Counted from the first letter of the stretch, positions 1 to 8,782 are shown. The stretch: 64,000 nt of DNA from Lachnospiraceae bacterium UBA7086 (GCA_002492525.1 DKZA01000010.1:29347-93346); one strand, 5' to 3'. The notes: a model not told the origin generated them from the letters alone. Made by a program: numbers and translations.

Positions 1-666
1 GATACGGCGAGGGGCATACGTAGTGATGTCTGTTATATTCTGCGCAGGCATACAAAGTTTGATATTCTCTCTTATTACAGGGAAAGGCTTCACACCGGCG
101 AGGAGGCGGTGGCTATACTGGGAGTGGGTGAAAATGGCAGCGCAGAGGATGCGGACATCCTGGCAGAGTATCTGTATGCCGACAGGCCAAGGCTTGTGAA
201 AAATGCGTTGAAGGCCCTAAGTACTTTGCGGGCAGTAAAGGCCGGGGAGGTCAACCTTGCGGATATTTATTGGGACTATTTAAACAATGCGGATGCCTCG
301 ATTGCAAAAGCGGCATACAATGCCATTGATAAAAGTGAAATTTCCTATGGCTCTGATAAGCTGTACCGTACTTTTGTGGACTGTGCAAATGATAATACCA
401 GAAAATATCTGATCAGACTGCTGGCAAAGGAGCCTTCCTGGGAGCGTCTGCCATATTTGTTGTCTCTTTATGAACCTCATAGGCATACGGCCGACGATAT
501 ACAGTTGTGGATATATAAGGCGCTTAGTTCCCGAAATGTCTATGCCAGGATTACAAGAGAATGGGCAGACTTCATCAAAGATACGATGGAGCAGAGGAAG
601 GAAAGAATTTCCGATAGACTGAAAAAAGAGATTTTATTTGATTTAGAACATATATCGATTATATAA
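1..666 (+). CDS. HEAT-repeat-like protein, 5' end outside window
   Basis: The frame is open from base 1 to the TAA at 664-666, so the gene starts before the window; about 221 codons are visible. A GTG at 109 could be read as a start, but the codons before it (including ILRRHTKFD) continue the same helix-rich pattern, so I treat it as internal. The protein is made of short paired helices of the HEAT/ARM type (for example ILAEYLYADRPRLVKNALKAL), which usually act as protein-binding scaffolds. There is no signal peptide or membrane segment in the visible part. No catalytic motif is seen, and I do not assign a function. The next gene starts about 85 bases later and may be a separate unit. Confidence 0.6.
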   Translation, partial: DTARGIRSDVCYILRRHTKFDILSYYRERLHTGEEAVAILGVGENGSAEDADILAEYLYADRPRLVKNALKALSTLRAVKAGEVNLADIYWDYLNNADASIAKAAYNAIDKSEISYGSDKLYRTFVDCANDNTRKYLIRLLAKEPSWERLPYLLSLYEPHRHTADDIQLWIYKALSSRNVYARITREWADFIKDTMEQRKERISDRLKKEILFDLEHISII

Positions 667-750
667 AAGGCAGATGGAGAAGTTGACAGCAAAGGACGTT
701 TCCTTCATACTGGTAAGAAGGCAAAAATATAAGGCAAGTGAGTGGAAAGT

Positions 751-1554
751 ATGATGAATAAATTTGGAAAAGCAGTGGCAGGCATAGTATGTATGGTGTT
801 ATTATCAGGCGGTATGGTCATGCAGGTTAAGGCAGAGGAATCTGCAGAGGATTATAGTGAAAGCGTAATCGTTGATACAAGACCCGATTATGTGATTTAT
901 GTAAACCGAACATTGAATTGTGTCACAGTCATGCAGAATGTGCAGGAAGTGCTGACGCCGGTAAAGGTAATGGTTTGTTCTTGCGGCCTGGAAGGTTCAG
1001 ACACGCCGGAAGGTACTTTTTATACCTCAGATTATTATGAGTGGCGTAAAATGGTGGATAATACTTATGGCAGATATGCAGTTCGTTTCCGCGGGAAGAT
1101 TCTCTTTCATTCCGTACCGTATATGGAGGAGTCTCCGGATACTTTAGAATGGGAAGAGTTTAATAAACTGGGTGAAAACGCATCCTTGGGCTGTGTCCGA
1201 TTATCTGTCAAAGATGCAAAATGGATCTATGATAATTGTAAGCCGGGCACTATGGTAATCGTATATTCAGGCAGTGAAATAGTTGGAGGATTTGAGAAGC
1301 CGGACACGATAAAAATAGATGAAAAATCCCCTTATAGGATGTGGGATCCGACGGATGACGGACTTGGCAGTACATGGACGGCGGCAAACGCAGAATATGT
1401 TCCCTTTACCGGAAGTATTGACGAATTTGATTATAAGGCTTATGCAGACAGATATCAGGATATTAAGGAAGCTTTTGGTTATGACCAAAATGCCTTATAT
1501 GAGCATTATTTGACATTTGGGATCAAGGAGAAGAGAATTGCGGTTGCTTATTAA
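751..1554 (+). CDS. Secreted L,D-transpeptidase (YkuD domain)
   Basis: This 267-residue protein starts with a signal peptide or anchor (residues 1-28, ending VKAEE). The YkuD catalytic core covers about 45-175, with the conserved His at 120 (LFHSV) and the active-site motif SLGCVRL with Cys148. Such enzymes make 3-3 peptide crosslinks in peptidoglycan or attach proteins to it, outside the membrane. The last 40 residues (DYKAYADRYQDIKEAFGYD) form a short tail of a kind often seen in cell-wall proteins of Lachnospiraceae; its role is unknown to me. A GTG at 742 is an alternative start; ATG 751 or 754 gives a cleaner signal peptide. A D,D-carboxypeptidase follows, which fits a cell-wall role: it trims the pentapeptide to the tetrapeptide donors that L,D-transpeptidases use. 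Confidence 0.88.
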   Translation: MMNKFGKAVAGIVCMVLLSGGMVMQVKAEESAEDYSESVIVDTRPDYVIYVNRTLNCVTVMQNVQEVLTPVKVMVCSCGLEGSDTPEGTFYTSDYYEWRKMVDNTYGRYAVRFRGKILFHSVPYMEESPDTLEWEEFNKLGENASLGCVRLSVKDAKWIYDNCKPGTMVIVYSGSEIVGGFEKPDTIKIDEKSPYRMWDPTDDGLGSTWTAANAEYVPFTGSIDEFDYKAYADRYQDIKEAFGYDQNALYEHYLTFGIKEKRIAVAY

Positions 1555-1623
1555 CGGTAAATGACAGTTGACTCCAAGGCATCTGGGGAGAGTAAATAAG
1601 AGAGATTTTCGGGAGGCAGTGTG

Positions 1624-2778
1624 ATGGCGGAATCCTATTTTGATGATAGGGAGGAAGACCGAGAAGCGCGCATCCGCTATGAGAGAAGACGGTGTATGCG
1701 GCGCGAAAGACAGCGGCGCATGAGACGGCGGCGCAGGCAAAAAAGACTTTTGTGTCTGGCGGTATTTGGAGTCATTCTGATTGTTATTTGTGTTTCTGTC
1801 AAATCCTGCAGGAGAGCAGGAAAGGATGAGGCCCCGGTACAGGAGCAGGAGCAGGCGGCAATAGAACCACTCGACAAAGCGGAACTTGAAAAGATAATAG
1901 AAGAACAAAGCGGAGAAACGCAGCCGGAGGAACCGGAGACAGAAGAGGAAGTGCTGGTTTATAGCTTTACACAAACAGAGGATACGGCGTCTATTGCCTG
2001 TGAGGAAGTAATCAGCACGCATGCTATTTTGGTGGATGAGAGCACAGATACCATCATTGCGTCAAAGGGAGCAAGAGAAAGAATCCTGCCGGCATCCATG
2101 ACCAAGGTTTTGACCTTGCTGGTAGCGGCAGAACATATTCCGGAAGAAGAGTTGGGGCATACTTTTACCATGACGCAGGAAATCGTGGATTATGCATACA
2201 GGAACGATTGTAGTTCCGTGGGGTTCGTAGCTGGAGAAAAGGTGCCGGTAAGGGATCTGTTCTATGGAACGGCATTACATTCCGGCGGGGATGCGGCAGT
2301 AGGACTGGCAGTATATACGGCAGGTTCTCAGGAAGCCTTTGTGGAAATGATGAATCAGAAGCTGGGAGAACTGGGAATAGCAGAAAGTACGCATTTTACC
2401 AATTGTGTAGGACTATATGATGAAGCGCATTACACCACAGTTTATGATATGGCCATTATCATGAAAGCGGCTGTGCATAATGATCGATGCAGGGAAGTTT
2501 TATCTGCGCATATTTATACCACCCAGCCTACACAAGAGCATCCTGACGGGATAGAAATATCGAACTGGTTTCTGCGAAAAATAGAGGATAAAGATACTGG
2601 CGGCGAGGTGCTTTGTGCCAAGACCGGATATATTGTGCAGTCTAAAAACTGTGCGGTGAGCTATGGCACTTTTGCAGGTAAAACACCGTATATCTGTGTG
2701 ACAGCAGGTTCAACCAGTGGCTGGCGGTGTATTTATGATCATGTGGAAATTTATAATAGATATATCTCATCCCCATAA
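1624..2778 (+). CDS. D-alanyl-D-alanine carboxypeptidase (peptidase S11, PBP5/6 family)
   Basis: 384 residues. The N-terminal 40 residues are strongly basic (many RRR runs), followed by one membrane segment at about 42-58, so the enzyme is anchored by its N-terminus with the catalytic domain outside. An acidic linker (68-112) leads to the S11 domain: SMTK at 158-161 (nucleophile Ser158, Lys161), the second motif as SGGD at 220-223, and KTG at 333-335. The family removes the terminal D-Ala from peptidoglycan pentapeptides. SGGD replaces the SGN form of the best-known enzymes. The start at ATG 1624 is preceded by GGGAGG at 1611-1616; a GTG at 1621 is less well placed. It follows the L,D-transpeptidase by 69 bases. 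Confidence 0.88.
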   Translation: MAESYFDDREEDREARIRYERRRCMRRERQRRMRRRRRQKRLLCLAVFGVILIVICVSVKSCRRAGKDEAPVQEQEQAAIEPLDKAELEKIIEEQSGETQPEEPETEEEVLVYSFTQTEDTASIACEEVISTHAILVDESTDTIIASKGARERILPASMTKVLTLLVAAEHIPEEELGHTFTMTQEIVDYAYRNDCSSVGFVAGEKVPVRDLFYGTALHSGGDAAVGLAVYTAGSQEAFVEMMNQKLGELGIAESTHFTNCVGLYDEAHYTTVYDMAIIMKAAVHNDRCREVLSAHIYTTQPTQEHPDGIEISNWFLRKIEDKDTGGEVLCAKTGYIVQSKNCAVSYGTFAGKTPYICVTAGSTSGWRCIYDHVEIYNRYISSP

Positions 2779-2851
2779 GACTTTGGTTATTTCTTGCAAT
2801 GGAAGAAGGAATTTTGTGCTATCTTGTTGGAGATAGCTATTCGGTTTATAT

Positions 2852-2883
2852 AAAGAAGGGATATGTAAAAGAAGGGATATGTA
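2852..2883 (+). repeat. 16-bp perfect tandem duplication carrying the ribosome binding site
   Basis: AAAGAAGGGATATGTA occurs twice without a gap (2852-2867 and 2868-2883), just before the thioesterase gene. Each copy contains a GAAGGG Shine-Dalgarno-like site. In copy one the ATG at 2863 is followed at once by TAA, a start-stop pair; in copy two the ATG at 2879 reads into the gene. Confidence 0.9.
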
Positions 2884-2884
2884 T

Positions 2885-3352
2885 ATGAAAAAAACAGTGG
2901 CAGAGTCCAGGATGGAGCAAGTGTATCAGGTGCGTCCGGAGCACTTAAACGGCGCCGGCAGGCTGTTTGGCGGGAGATTGATGGAATGGATTGATGAACT
3001 GGCCGGACTGGTTGCCATCCGGCATACACAGCAGGATGTGATAACCGCTTCTGTTGACAATCTGAAATTCATTCGGGGAGCCTATCTGAAAGATTTGATC
3101 GTGCTGATTGGCAGAGTGACTTATGTGGGCAGGACTTCTCTGGAAGTACGGGTGGATACGTATATAGAAAGTCTCGATGGAATCAGGAAACCTATAAACA
3201 GGGCCTATCTGACACTGGTGGCAGTTGATAAAGAAGGCAATCCGGTGGAGGTACCGGGGCTTATTGTCGAGACAGAGGCCGAGAAAGCGGAATGGGAAGC
3301 CGGAATCAGGAGGCGTAAGATGCGTGAGCAGAGGAAAGAAGAGGGGTTTTAA
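2885..3352 (+). CDS. Acyl-CoA thioesterase, hotdog fold (YciA/ACOT type)
   Basis: A single hotdog domain of 155 residues. The pattern RPEHLNGAGRLFGGRLMEWID followed by ASVDNLKFIRGA is typical of YciA/BFIT-type acyl-CoA thioesterases, which split acyl-CoA to free acid and CoA in the cytosol. The conserved Asp after LMEWI is the likely catalytic acid. I place the start at ATG 2885, eight bases after GAAGGG; an in-frame ATG lies two codons upstream at 2879. The C-terminal 20 residues are charged and probably disordered. It is a lone gene between the carboxypeptidase and the antiporter, and the natural substrate cannot be told from sequence. Confidence 0.85.
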   Translation: MKKTVAESRMEQVYQVRPEHLNGAGRLFGGRLMEWIDELAGLVAIRHTQQDVITASVDNLKFIRGAYLKDLIVLIGRVTYVGRTSLEVRVDTYIESLDGIRKPINRAYLTLVAVDKEGNPVEVPGLIVETEAEKAEWEAGIRRRKMREQRKEEGF

Positions 3353-3458
3353 GAAGAAAAGACTTTCTTTTGCAGTCGGTTCGTGATATGATAATTCCGA
3401 AATTCCTTTTTGCATATTTATGCAGTCAGAGAAAAGTACAAAAGAACGGAGTGGAAGC

Positions 3459-5060
3459 ATGAAAAAGAAAAAATTGTTACAGGGGATCGGCATCCTGATC
3501 CTGTGCCTGGCACTTGTGCCAATCACTGTATTTGCGGCGGATACGGAAGCGGAGTATGTGCCGGCCATGTATGCTACTTTCTGGGCGCTGATTCCGCCTA
3601 TTGTAGCGATCGTGTTGGCGTTGATCACCAAGGAAGTATACAGTTCTTTATTCATTGGTATTCTGGTGGGAGGATTGTTTTATTCCGGATTTTCCTTTGA
3701 GGGGACGTTGACTCATATTTTTAATAATGGGTTTGTAGCCGTGTTATCGGACAGCTATAATGTGGGTATTTTGATATTCCTTGTGATATTAGGCGCTATG
3801 GTAAGTCTTATGAACCGGGCCGGAGGATCTGCGGCGTTTGGCCATTATGCCAAAGAGAAGATCAAGACACGCGCCGGAGCGCAGCTTGCAACGGTGGCGC
3901 TGGGGGTTCTGATATTTATTGATGATTATTTTAACTGTCTTACCGTGGGAAGCGTTATGAAACCGGTCACAGATGAGCATAAGGTCTCCAGGGCGAAACT
4001 GGCATATCTGATTGATGCCACGGCGGCTCCCGTTTGTATTATTGCCCCAATCTCTTCCTGGGCAGCAGCGGTGTCAGGGTTCGTGGAAGGGGAGGATGGT
4101 TTTTCTATTTTTATTCGTGCCATACCCTATAATTTCTATGCTATATTAACCATTGTGATGATGATTGCGATTGTGGCTATGAATCTGGATTTTGGGCCTA
4201 TGAAAACGCATGAAACCAATGCCCTTAAGGGAGATTTGTTTTCCACGAAAGAAGGGACTTCCAGAAAAGAGGAAGAAGAGGTCAACCCGAAAGGGAAAGT
4301 GATTGACCTTTTGATTCCCATTATCATGTTGATCGTATGTTGTGTGATCGGTATGATTTATACGGGCGGATTCTTTGACGGGTCAGGTTTTGTAGAGGCA
4401 TTTTCCAATTCTGATGCTTCTGTGGGACTGGCATTAGGCAGTATCTGTGCCATGATACTGACGGTCATTATTTATCTGATCAGAAGAGTCTTAAGTTTTA
4501 CAGATTGCATGAAATGTCTGCCCGATGGCTTTAAGGCGATGGTTCCGGCGATTTTAATCCTTACGTTTGCATGGACGTTAAAAGCTATGACGGATTCTCT
4601 GGGGGCAGCAGTCTTTGTGGCTGATGCGGTTCAGAAGAGTGCCGGATCGTTTATGAGTTTTCTGCCGGCCATTGTTTTCCTGGTGGCATGTTTCCTGGCC
4701 TTTTCCACGGGAACTTCCTGGGGCACCTTCGGTATTCTGATTCCGATTGTGGTGAATGTATTTATGAATACCAATCCGCAGCTGATGATCATTTCCATCT
4801 CAGCTTGTATGGCAGGCGCAGTGTGCGGTGATCATTGTTCGCCTATATCGGATACGACTATTATGGCATCCGCAGGTGCACAGTGTGATCACGTTAATCA
4901 TGTGTCCACGCAGCTGCCTTATGTGATCGTGGTTGCCGCTATTTCTTTTGTTACCTATGTTGTGGCCGGATTCACGAGAAGCGCATGGATTTCCCTGCCG
5001 GTTGGAATTGTGCTCCTGATTCTTACTTTGTTGGTTGTGAAGAATATGCAGAAAGAGTGA
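3459..5060 (+). CDS. Na+/H+ antiporter, NhaC family
   Basis: This 533-residue polytopic protein has about 12 membrane segments and begins with a signal-like segment (MKKKKLLQGIGILILCLA...VFAAD). The core matches the NhaC family (ion antiporters for sodium/proton or malate/lactate exchange): the region around residues 145-185 (GVLIFIDDYFNCLTVGSVM) and the late motif GAVCGDHCSPISDTTIMASAG are characteristic. A soluble charged loop near residues 255-285 separates the two halves. Start ATG 3459 has GGAGTGGAAGC just upstream; ATG 3420 is in frame but lacks a site. No partner genes are adjacent. The ion or substrate cannot be decided from the sequence. Confidence 0.87.
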   Translation: MKKKKLLQGIGILILCLALVPITVFAADTEAEYVPAMYATFWALIPPIVAIVLALITKEVYSSLFIGILVGGLFYSGFSFEGTLTHIFNNGFVAVLSDSYNVGILIFLVILGAMVSLMNRAGGSAAFGHYAKEKIKTRAGAQLATVALGVLIFIDDYFNCLTVGSVMKPVTDEHKVSRAKLAYLIDATAAPVCIIAPISSWAAAVSGFVEGEDGFSIFIRAIPYNFYAILTIVMMIAIVAMNLDFGPMKTHETNALKGDLFSTKEGTSRKEEEEVNPKGKVIDLLIPIIMLIVCCVIGMIYTGGFFDGSGFVEAFSNSDASVGLALGSICAMILTVIIYLIRRVLSFTDCMKCLPDGFKAMVPAILILTFAWTLKAMTDSLGAAVFVADAVQKSAGSFMSFLPAIVFLVACFLAFSTGTSWGTFGILIPIVVNVFMNTNPQLMIISISACMAGAVCGDHCSPISDTTIMASAGAQCDHVNHVSTQLPYVIVVAAISFVTYVVAGFTRSAWISLPVGIVLLILTLLVVKNMQKE

Positions 5061-5126
5061 TTTTGTAACAGTCCCTATGACCGGAGAGGTTTTTGGGGAT
5101 AACGCATATTTTTGTAAGCAGTCTTA

Positions 5127-5157
5127 TTGTTAACCATATCAAATAACAGGTTGACAA
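5127..5157. promoter_or_regulatory. BirA-type biotin operator
   Basis: TTGTTAACC (5127-5135), a 13-base spacer and GGTTGACAA (5149-5157) form an inverted repeat with one mismatch. This is the arrangement known for BirA operators (7-mer arms with a spacer of 15). The right arm overlaps the -35 box of the bioY promoter, so a bound biotinylated BirA would block RNA polymerase. birA itself is not in the window. Confidence 0.8.
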
Positions 5158-5179
5158 TTGGACTGCTTTTTGTTATGTT
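5151..5179 (+). promoter_or_regulatory. bioYBDA promoter
   Basis: TTGACA at 5151-5156 and TATGTT at 5174-5179 are 17 bases apart. The -35 box lies inside the right arm of the BirA-type operator. Confidence 0.7.
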
Positions 5180-5205
5180 ATAGAAAATATGGATGGGGGC
5201 GGGAA

Positions 5206-5757
5206 ATGGAACAGAAGAGCAAAATTCAGAAAATGGCCATGTGCAGTTTATTTACGGCGTTGACGGCAGTGGGAGCCTTTATCAAGATACCGGTACCAGT
5301 GGTTCCGTTTACTCTGCAGTTTTTATTTATTATGCTGGCAGGGCTTCTGTTGGGAGGAAAGCTGGGGGCAGTCAGCGTGGGCGCCTATGCGTTCCTGGGG
5401 CTGGCAGGACTTCCTATCTTTGCGGAAGGCGGCGGATTCTGGTATGTGTTAAAGCCCAGCTTTGGTTATATTCTGGGATTTGTCCTGGCGGCTTATGTGA
5501 TCGGCAGGATTACGGAGAAGATGGAGGGATTGACTTTTGGAAAGATTCTGGCCGCGAACTTTGTTGGTCTTGCGATTGTCTATGGGGCCGGTATGGTGTA
5601 TTACTATCTCATTTGTAATTATGTGATCAATACGCCCATCGGATTGTGGCCGTTATTTTTGTATTGTCTTTTACTGCCGGTGCCGGGAGATATTTGTCTA
5701 TGTTTTGTGACGGCCGTTTTGACCAGACGGCTTAAGCCGGTGCTCGCCAGAATGTGA
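5206..5757 (+). CDS. bioY: Biotin transporter BioY (ECF S-component)
   Basis: 183 residues with about six membrane segments. The signature stretches PVVPFTLQFLFIMLAGLLLG and GLPIFAEGGG are those of BioY, the substrate-binding S-component that takes up biotin, alone or with the shared ECF ATPase/T module. The start at ATG 5206 follows GGGGGCGGG; an upstream frame extension to TTG 5158 would run over the promoter and is rejected. It is first in the unit bioY-bioB-bioD-bioA, 52 bases ahead of bioB. The BirA-type operator over its promoter predicts repression when biotin is plentiful, so uptake and synthesis genes share control. Confidence 0.93.
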   Translation: MEQKSKIQKMAMCSLFTALTAVGAFIKIPVPVVPFTLQFLFIMLAGLLLGGKLGAVSVGAYAFLGLAGLPIFAEGGGFWYVLKPSFGYILGFVLAAYVIGRITEKMEGLTFGKILAANFVGLAIVYGAGMVYYYLICNYVINTPIGLWPLFLYCLLLPVPGDICLCFVTAVLTRRLKPVLARM

Positions 5758-5809
5758 CGGAGGCCGGTGTGGACAGGCACAAGGATGCAGCAGAGAAATG
5801 GAGGTTCGC

Positions 5810-6784
5810 ATGAGTTTTGTATCTAAAATGAAAAACAAAGTGTTAAATGGGGAAGAGATTACCAGGCAGGAAGCGCTCCGGCTTGCCCAAGCACCGCTTG
5901 CCGAATTGCAGGAGGCAGCGGATGAGATTCGCAAGAAGGCGTGCGGGAACGGTTTTGATATCTGCACGATCGTCAACGGAAAGTGCGGCAGGTGCTCTGA
6001 GGATTGTAAGTACTGTGCTCAGAGCGCGCATTATCATACGGCCTGTGAGGAGAGTTATCCTCTGCTTTCCACAGAAGAGCTGGTGGAGGGAGCCAGACAC
6101 AATGAGGAACAGGGGGTACTGCGGTATTCCATCGTGACATCCGGCAAGCGCCTTTCCGGGAAAGAGGTGGAGCAGGTGTGCGAGAGCATCCGCAGGATCA
6201 AAGAAGAGACTAGCATAGAGGTGTGTGTCTCTTTTGGTTTGCTGGATGAGGAGCAGTTTCGTAAGATTAAGGAGGCAGGCGCATCCCGGGTGCACTGTAA
6301 TCTGGAATCTTCGGCTCGGTTTTTCCCTTCCGTTTGTACGACACATACCTACGAGGAGAAAATAGAAACGCTGAAAGCGGCGAAACGGGCGGGACTGTCT
6401 ATCTGTTCCGGCGGGATTCTGGGGCTTGGAGAAACCATGGAAGATCGGATTGATATGGTGCTGACGGCCAGAGAACTGGGGGTCAAGTCGATTCCCGTGA
6501 ATCTTTTGAATCCCATTCCGGGAACACCTTATGAGAAGAGGAAGCCTTTATCCAATGAGGAAGCATGCAGATGCGTGGCGCTGTTTCGGTTTTTGATTCC
6601 CGATGCGTCGATCAGGCTGGCCGGCGGCAGAGGCCTGGTGGGGGATAAAGGGGAAGCATGTTTTAGAAGCGGGGCCAACGCAGCCATTTCAGGGGATATG
6701 TTGACCACGGCCGGCATTACGGTGGAGACCGACATGAAACTCATACATACTTTAGGATTCGAGGTGAAACGCTGCAATGGCTAA
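5810..6784 (+). CDS. bioB: Biotin synthase
   Basis: 324 residues, the usual length for BioB. This radical SAM enzyme inserts sulfur into dethiobiotin in the last step of biotin synthesis. The cluster motif CSEDCKYCAQS gives Cys62, Cys66 and Cys69 as ligands of the 4Fe-4S/SAM site, and GILGLGET, LNPIPGTP and the late segment RLAGGRG are family landmarks. I chose ATG 5810, five bases after GGAGG (5800-5804); the ATG at 5798 overlaps this site and would be poorly initiated. The 3' end overlaps bioD by eight bases, which suggests coupled translation. Confidence 0.95.
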   Translation: MSFVSKMKNKVLNGEEITRQEALRLAQAPLAELQEAADEIRKKACGNGFDICTIVNGKCGRCSEDCKYCAQSAHYHTACEESYPLLSTEELVEGARHNEEQGVLRYSIVTSGKRLSGKEVEQVCESIRRIKEETSIEVCVSFGLLDEEQFRKIKEAGASRVHCNLESSARFFPSVCTTHTYEEKIETLKAAKRAGLSICSGGILGLGETMEDRIDMVLTARELGVKSIPVNLLNPIPGTPYEKRKPLSNEEACRCVALFRFLIPDASIRLAGGRGLVGDKGEACFRSGANAAISGDMLTTAGITVETDMKLIHTLGFEVKRCNG

Positions 6785-7463
6785 GAAGATTTTTATTACA
6801 GGAACGGGCACGGATGTGGGGAAGACTTATGTGACGGGTCTGATCGTAAAAAAGTTAAAGGAAAATGGCATAAACGCCGCTTATTATAAGGCGGCTATGA
6901 GCGGCAACGAGAGGGATAAAGACGGAGTCCTGATTCCGGGAGATGCGCTGCATGTGAAGACGGTATCGGGGATTGAACAGCCCCTTGCACAGATGTGTCC
7001 TTATATTTATGAGACAGCGGTTTCGCCGCATCTTGCTTCTCGCATCGAGGGAGATCCAGTGGTGATGGAAGAGGTGGTAAAGGGTTTTGAGGAGATATGC
7101 CGCCAGTATGATTATGTGACCATGGAGGGCAGCGGAGGGATCTTGTGTCCCATCTGTTTTGACGAGAGAGAACTGTGGCTGGAGGATGTGATCAGACGGC
7201 TGGGGCTGTCCAGTTTGATCGTGGCGGATGCAGGGCTTGGCACCATCAACAGTGTGGTGCTGACGGTGGAATATATGCGGGCGAAGAATCTTCCCGTAAA
7301 GGGTGTTATCTTCAATCATTTTCATCCGGGAGACAGGATGGAGGAGGATAATCAGCGTATGTGCGAGCACAGAGCAAAGCTGCCGGTCATAGCCTGCGTG
7401 GAGGATGGAAGCGGCAGACTGGATATGGACATAGAGCAGCTGACCGCGTTGTATGATGCGTAA
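6777..7463 (+). CDS. bioD: Dethiobiotin synthetase
   Basis: 228 residues, typical of BioD. The enzyme closes the ureido ring of 7,8-diaminopelargonate with CO2 and ATP to form dethiobiotin. The P-loop GTGTDVGKT is at residues 9-17, YYKAAMSG carries the conserved Lys of the substrate site, and the MEGSGG segment near residue 116 matches the family EGAGG motif with Ser for Ala. It overlaps the end of bioB by eight bases and precedes bioA by 94 bases. The gap to bioA contains a strong foldback that begins at its own stop codon. Confidence 0.94.
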   Translation: MAKKIFITGTGTDVGKTYVTGLIVKKLKENGINAAYYKAAMSGNERDKDGVLIPGDALHVKTVSGIEQPLAQMCPYIYETAVSPHLASRIEGDPVVMEEVVKGFEEICRQYDYVTMEGSGGILCPICFDERELWLEDVIRRLGLSSLIVADAGLGTINSVVLTVEYMRAKNLPVKGVIFNHFHPGDRMEEDNQRMCEHRAKLPVIACVEDGSGRLDMDIEQLTALYDA

Positions 7464-7514
7464 CAGTTCATAGGGCGGACGCCCGACAACTTATGAATGT
7501 GCATGGCTGTTACG
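7459..7514 (+). other. Three-part foldback between bioD and bioA
   Basis: CGTAACAG (7459-7466) pairs with CTGTTACG (7507-7514), TTCATA (7467-7472) with TATGAA (7492-7497), and GGGC (7473-7476) with GCCC (7481-7484). The three nested stems make a 56-base structure. There is no T-run after it, so it is not a standard terminator. It may affect mRNA stability or the bioD/bioA ratio. Confidence 0.6.
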
Positions 7515-7557
7515 AATGACGAGTAGAAAATAACAGAAGCAAGGGAGATATAATAGT

Positions 7558-8754
7558 ATGATCTGGTATCCTTATCAGCAGATGAAAACCATGAAAGACC
7601 CCTATAAGATTATAGATGCCGAGGGTGTTATGTTGAAGACACCCGAGCGGGAGATGATTGACTCTGTCTCTTCCTGGTGGAGTGTGATTCACGGGTATAA
7701 GCATCCGGTGCTTACGGAGGCAATCAAGAAGCAGGCGGATTGTTTTTCCCATGTGATGCTGGGAGGGCTGACCCATGAACCGGTGTTAAAGCTGGCGGAT
7801 AAATTAAAGAACTTTCTGCCGGGCGACCTGGATTACTGCTTTTTTTCCGATTCCGGAAGTGTGGCGGTAGAAGTGGCCCTGAAGATGGCATTACAATATT
7901 ATGTAAATCGAGGAGAAATGGAGAGGACAAAGGTGCTTTCTCTGACTCATGCTTATCATGGAGATACCTTTAAGACCATGGAAGTGGGAGATGATGAAGA
8001 TTATCATTTTATTTTGGAAGCTTATGGAGAGAAGAAGAATGTGATTCATGTTCCGACGCAGATCCCGGCTCTGGAGCAGGCCTTTGAAAAGTACCATCAG
8101 CAGTTGAATTGTATGATCGTGGAGCCGCTTTTGCAGGGAGCCGGCGGGATGCGGATGTATGATCTGTCTTTTCTTGTCCGGGCCAGGGAACTCTGCGACC
8201 GCTATGGTGTTCTGTTGATTTTTGATGAGGTAGCAACAGGGTTTGGCCGTACCGGCAATCGTTTTGTGGCGGATCTGGTACAGCCGGATATTCTGGTGTT
8301 GGGGAAGGCACTGACGGGAGGTTATATCGGTCATGCGGTGACGGTAGCCAATCGGAAAGTATACGATGGATTTTACAGTGATGATGCGGACAAGGCATTG
8401 ATGCACGGCCCGACCTTTATGGGTAATGCTCTGGCGTGCAGTGTGGCGCTTGCTTCCATTGAGGTTTTTGAAAAACAGGATTATATGGCGAAGATTAAGC
8501 GGATTGAAGAGATAACCAGGCGAGAGATGGGGGGATTTAGCCACAATAAGATTAAGGAAGTAAGAATTATGGGAGGCTGTGTTTGCGTGGAAGTAAAAGA
8601 GGCGGACACTCTCAAAGGATATCAGCAGTTCGCCTATGAACGCGGCGTATTCAGCCGTCCCTTCTTAAACTGTATGTATGCCATGGTTCCCTACATTATA
8701 TCGGAGGAACAGCTGATCAGAGTCCTGGACACGATGAAGGCATGGTTCCTGTAA
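7558..8754 (+). CDS. bioA: Adenosylmethionine-8-amino-7-oxononanoate aminotransferase
   Basis: 398 residues, a class III PLP aminotransferase. BioA moves an amino group from SAM to KAPA to form 7,8-diaminopelargonate, the substrate of BioD. The N-terminal WYPYQQM resembles the WxPxTQM signature of BioA; SDSGSVAVEVALKMA, the PLP Asp223 (IFDEVATGFGRTG) and the Schiff-base Lys250 (LGKALTGG) are all in place. The order bioB-bioD-bioA covers the last three steps only; bioF and a pimeloyl source are not in the window, so KAPA must come from elsewhere or be imported. A GGGAG ribosome site lies about 11 bases before the ATG. Confidence 0.93.
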   Translation: MIWYPYQQMKTMKDPYKIIDAEGVMLKTPEREMIDSVSSWWSVIHGYKHPVLTEAIKKQADCFSHVMLGGLTHEPVLKLADKLKNFLPGDLDYCFFSDSGSVAVEVALKMALQYYVNRGEMERTKVLSLTHAYHGDTFKTMEVGDDEDYHFILEAYGEKKNVIHVPTQIPALEQAFEKYHQQLNCMIVEPLLQGAGGMRMYDLSFLVRARELCDRYGVLLIFDEVATGFGRTGNRFVADLVQPDILVLGKALTGGYIGHAVTVANRKVYDGFYSDDADKALMHGPTFMGNALACSVALASIEVFEKQDYMAKIKRIEEITRREMGGFSHNKIKEVRIMGGCVCVEVKEADTLKGYQQFAYERGVFSRPFLNCMYAMVPYIISEEQLIRVLDTMKAWFL

Positions 8755-8782
8755 CGACAGGATATTGACTGGAAACACCACT

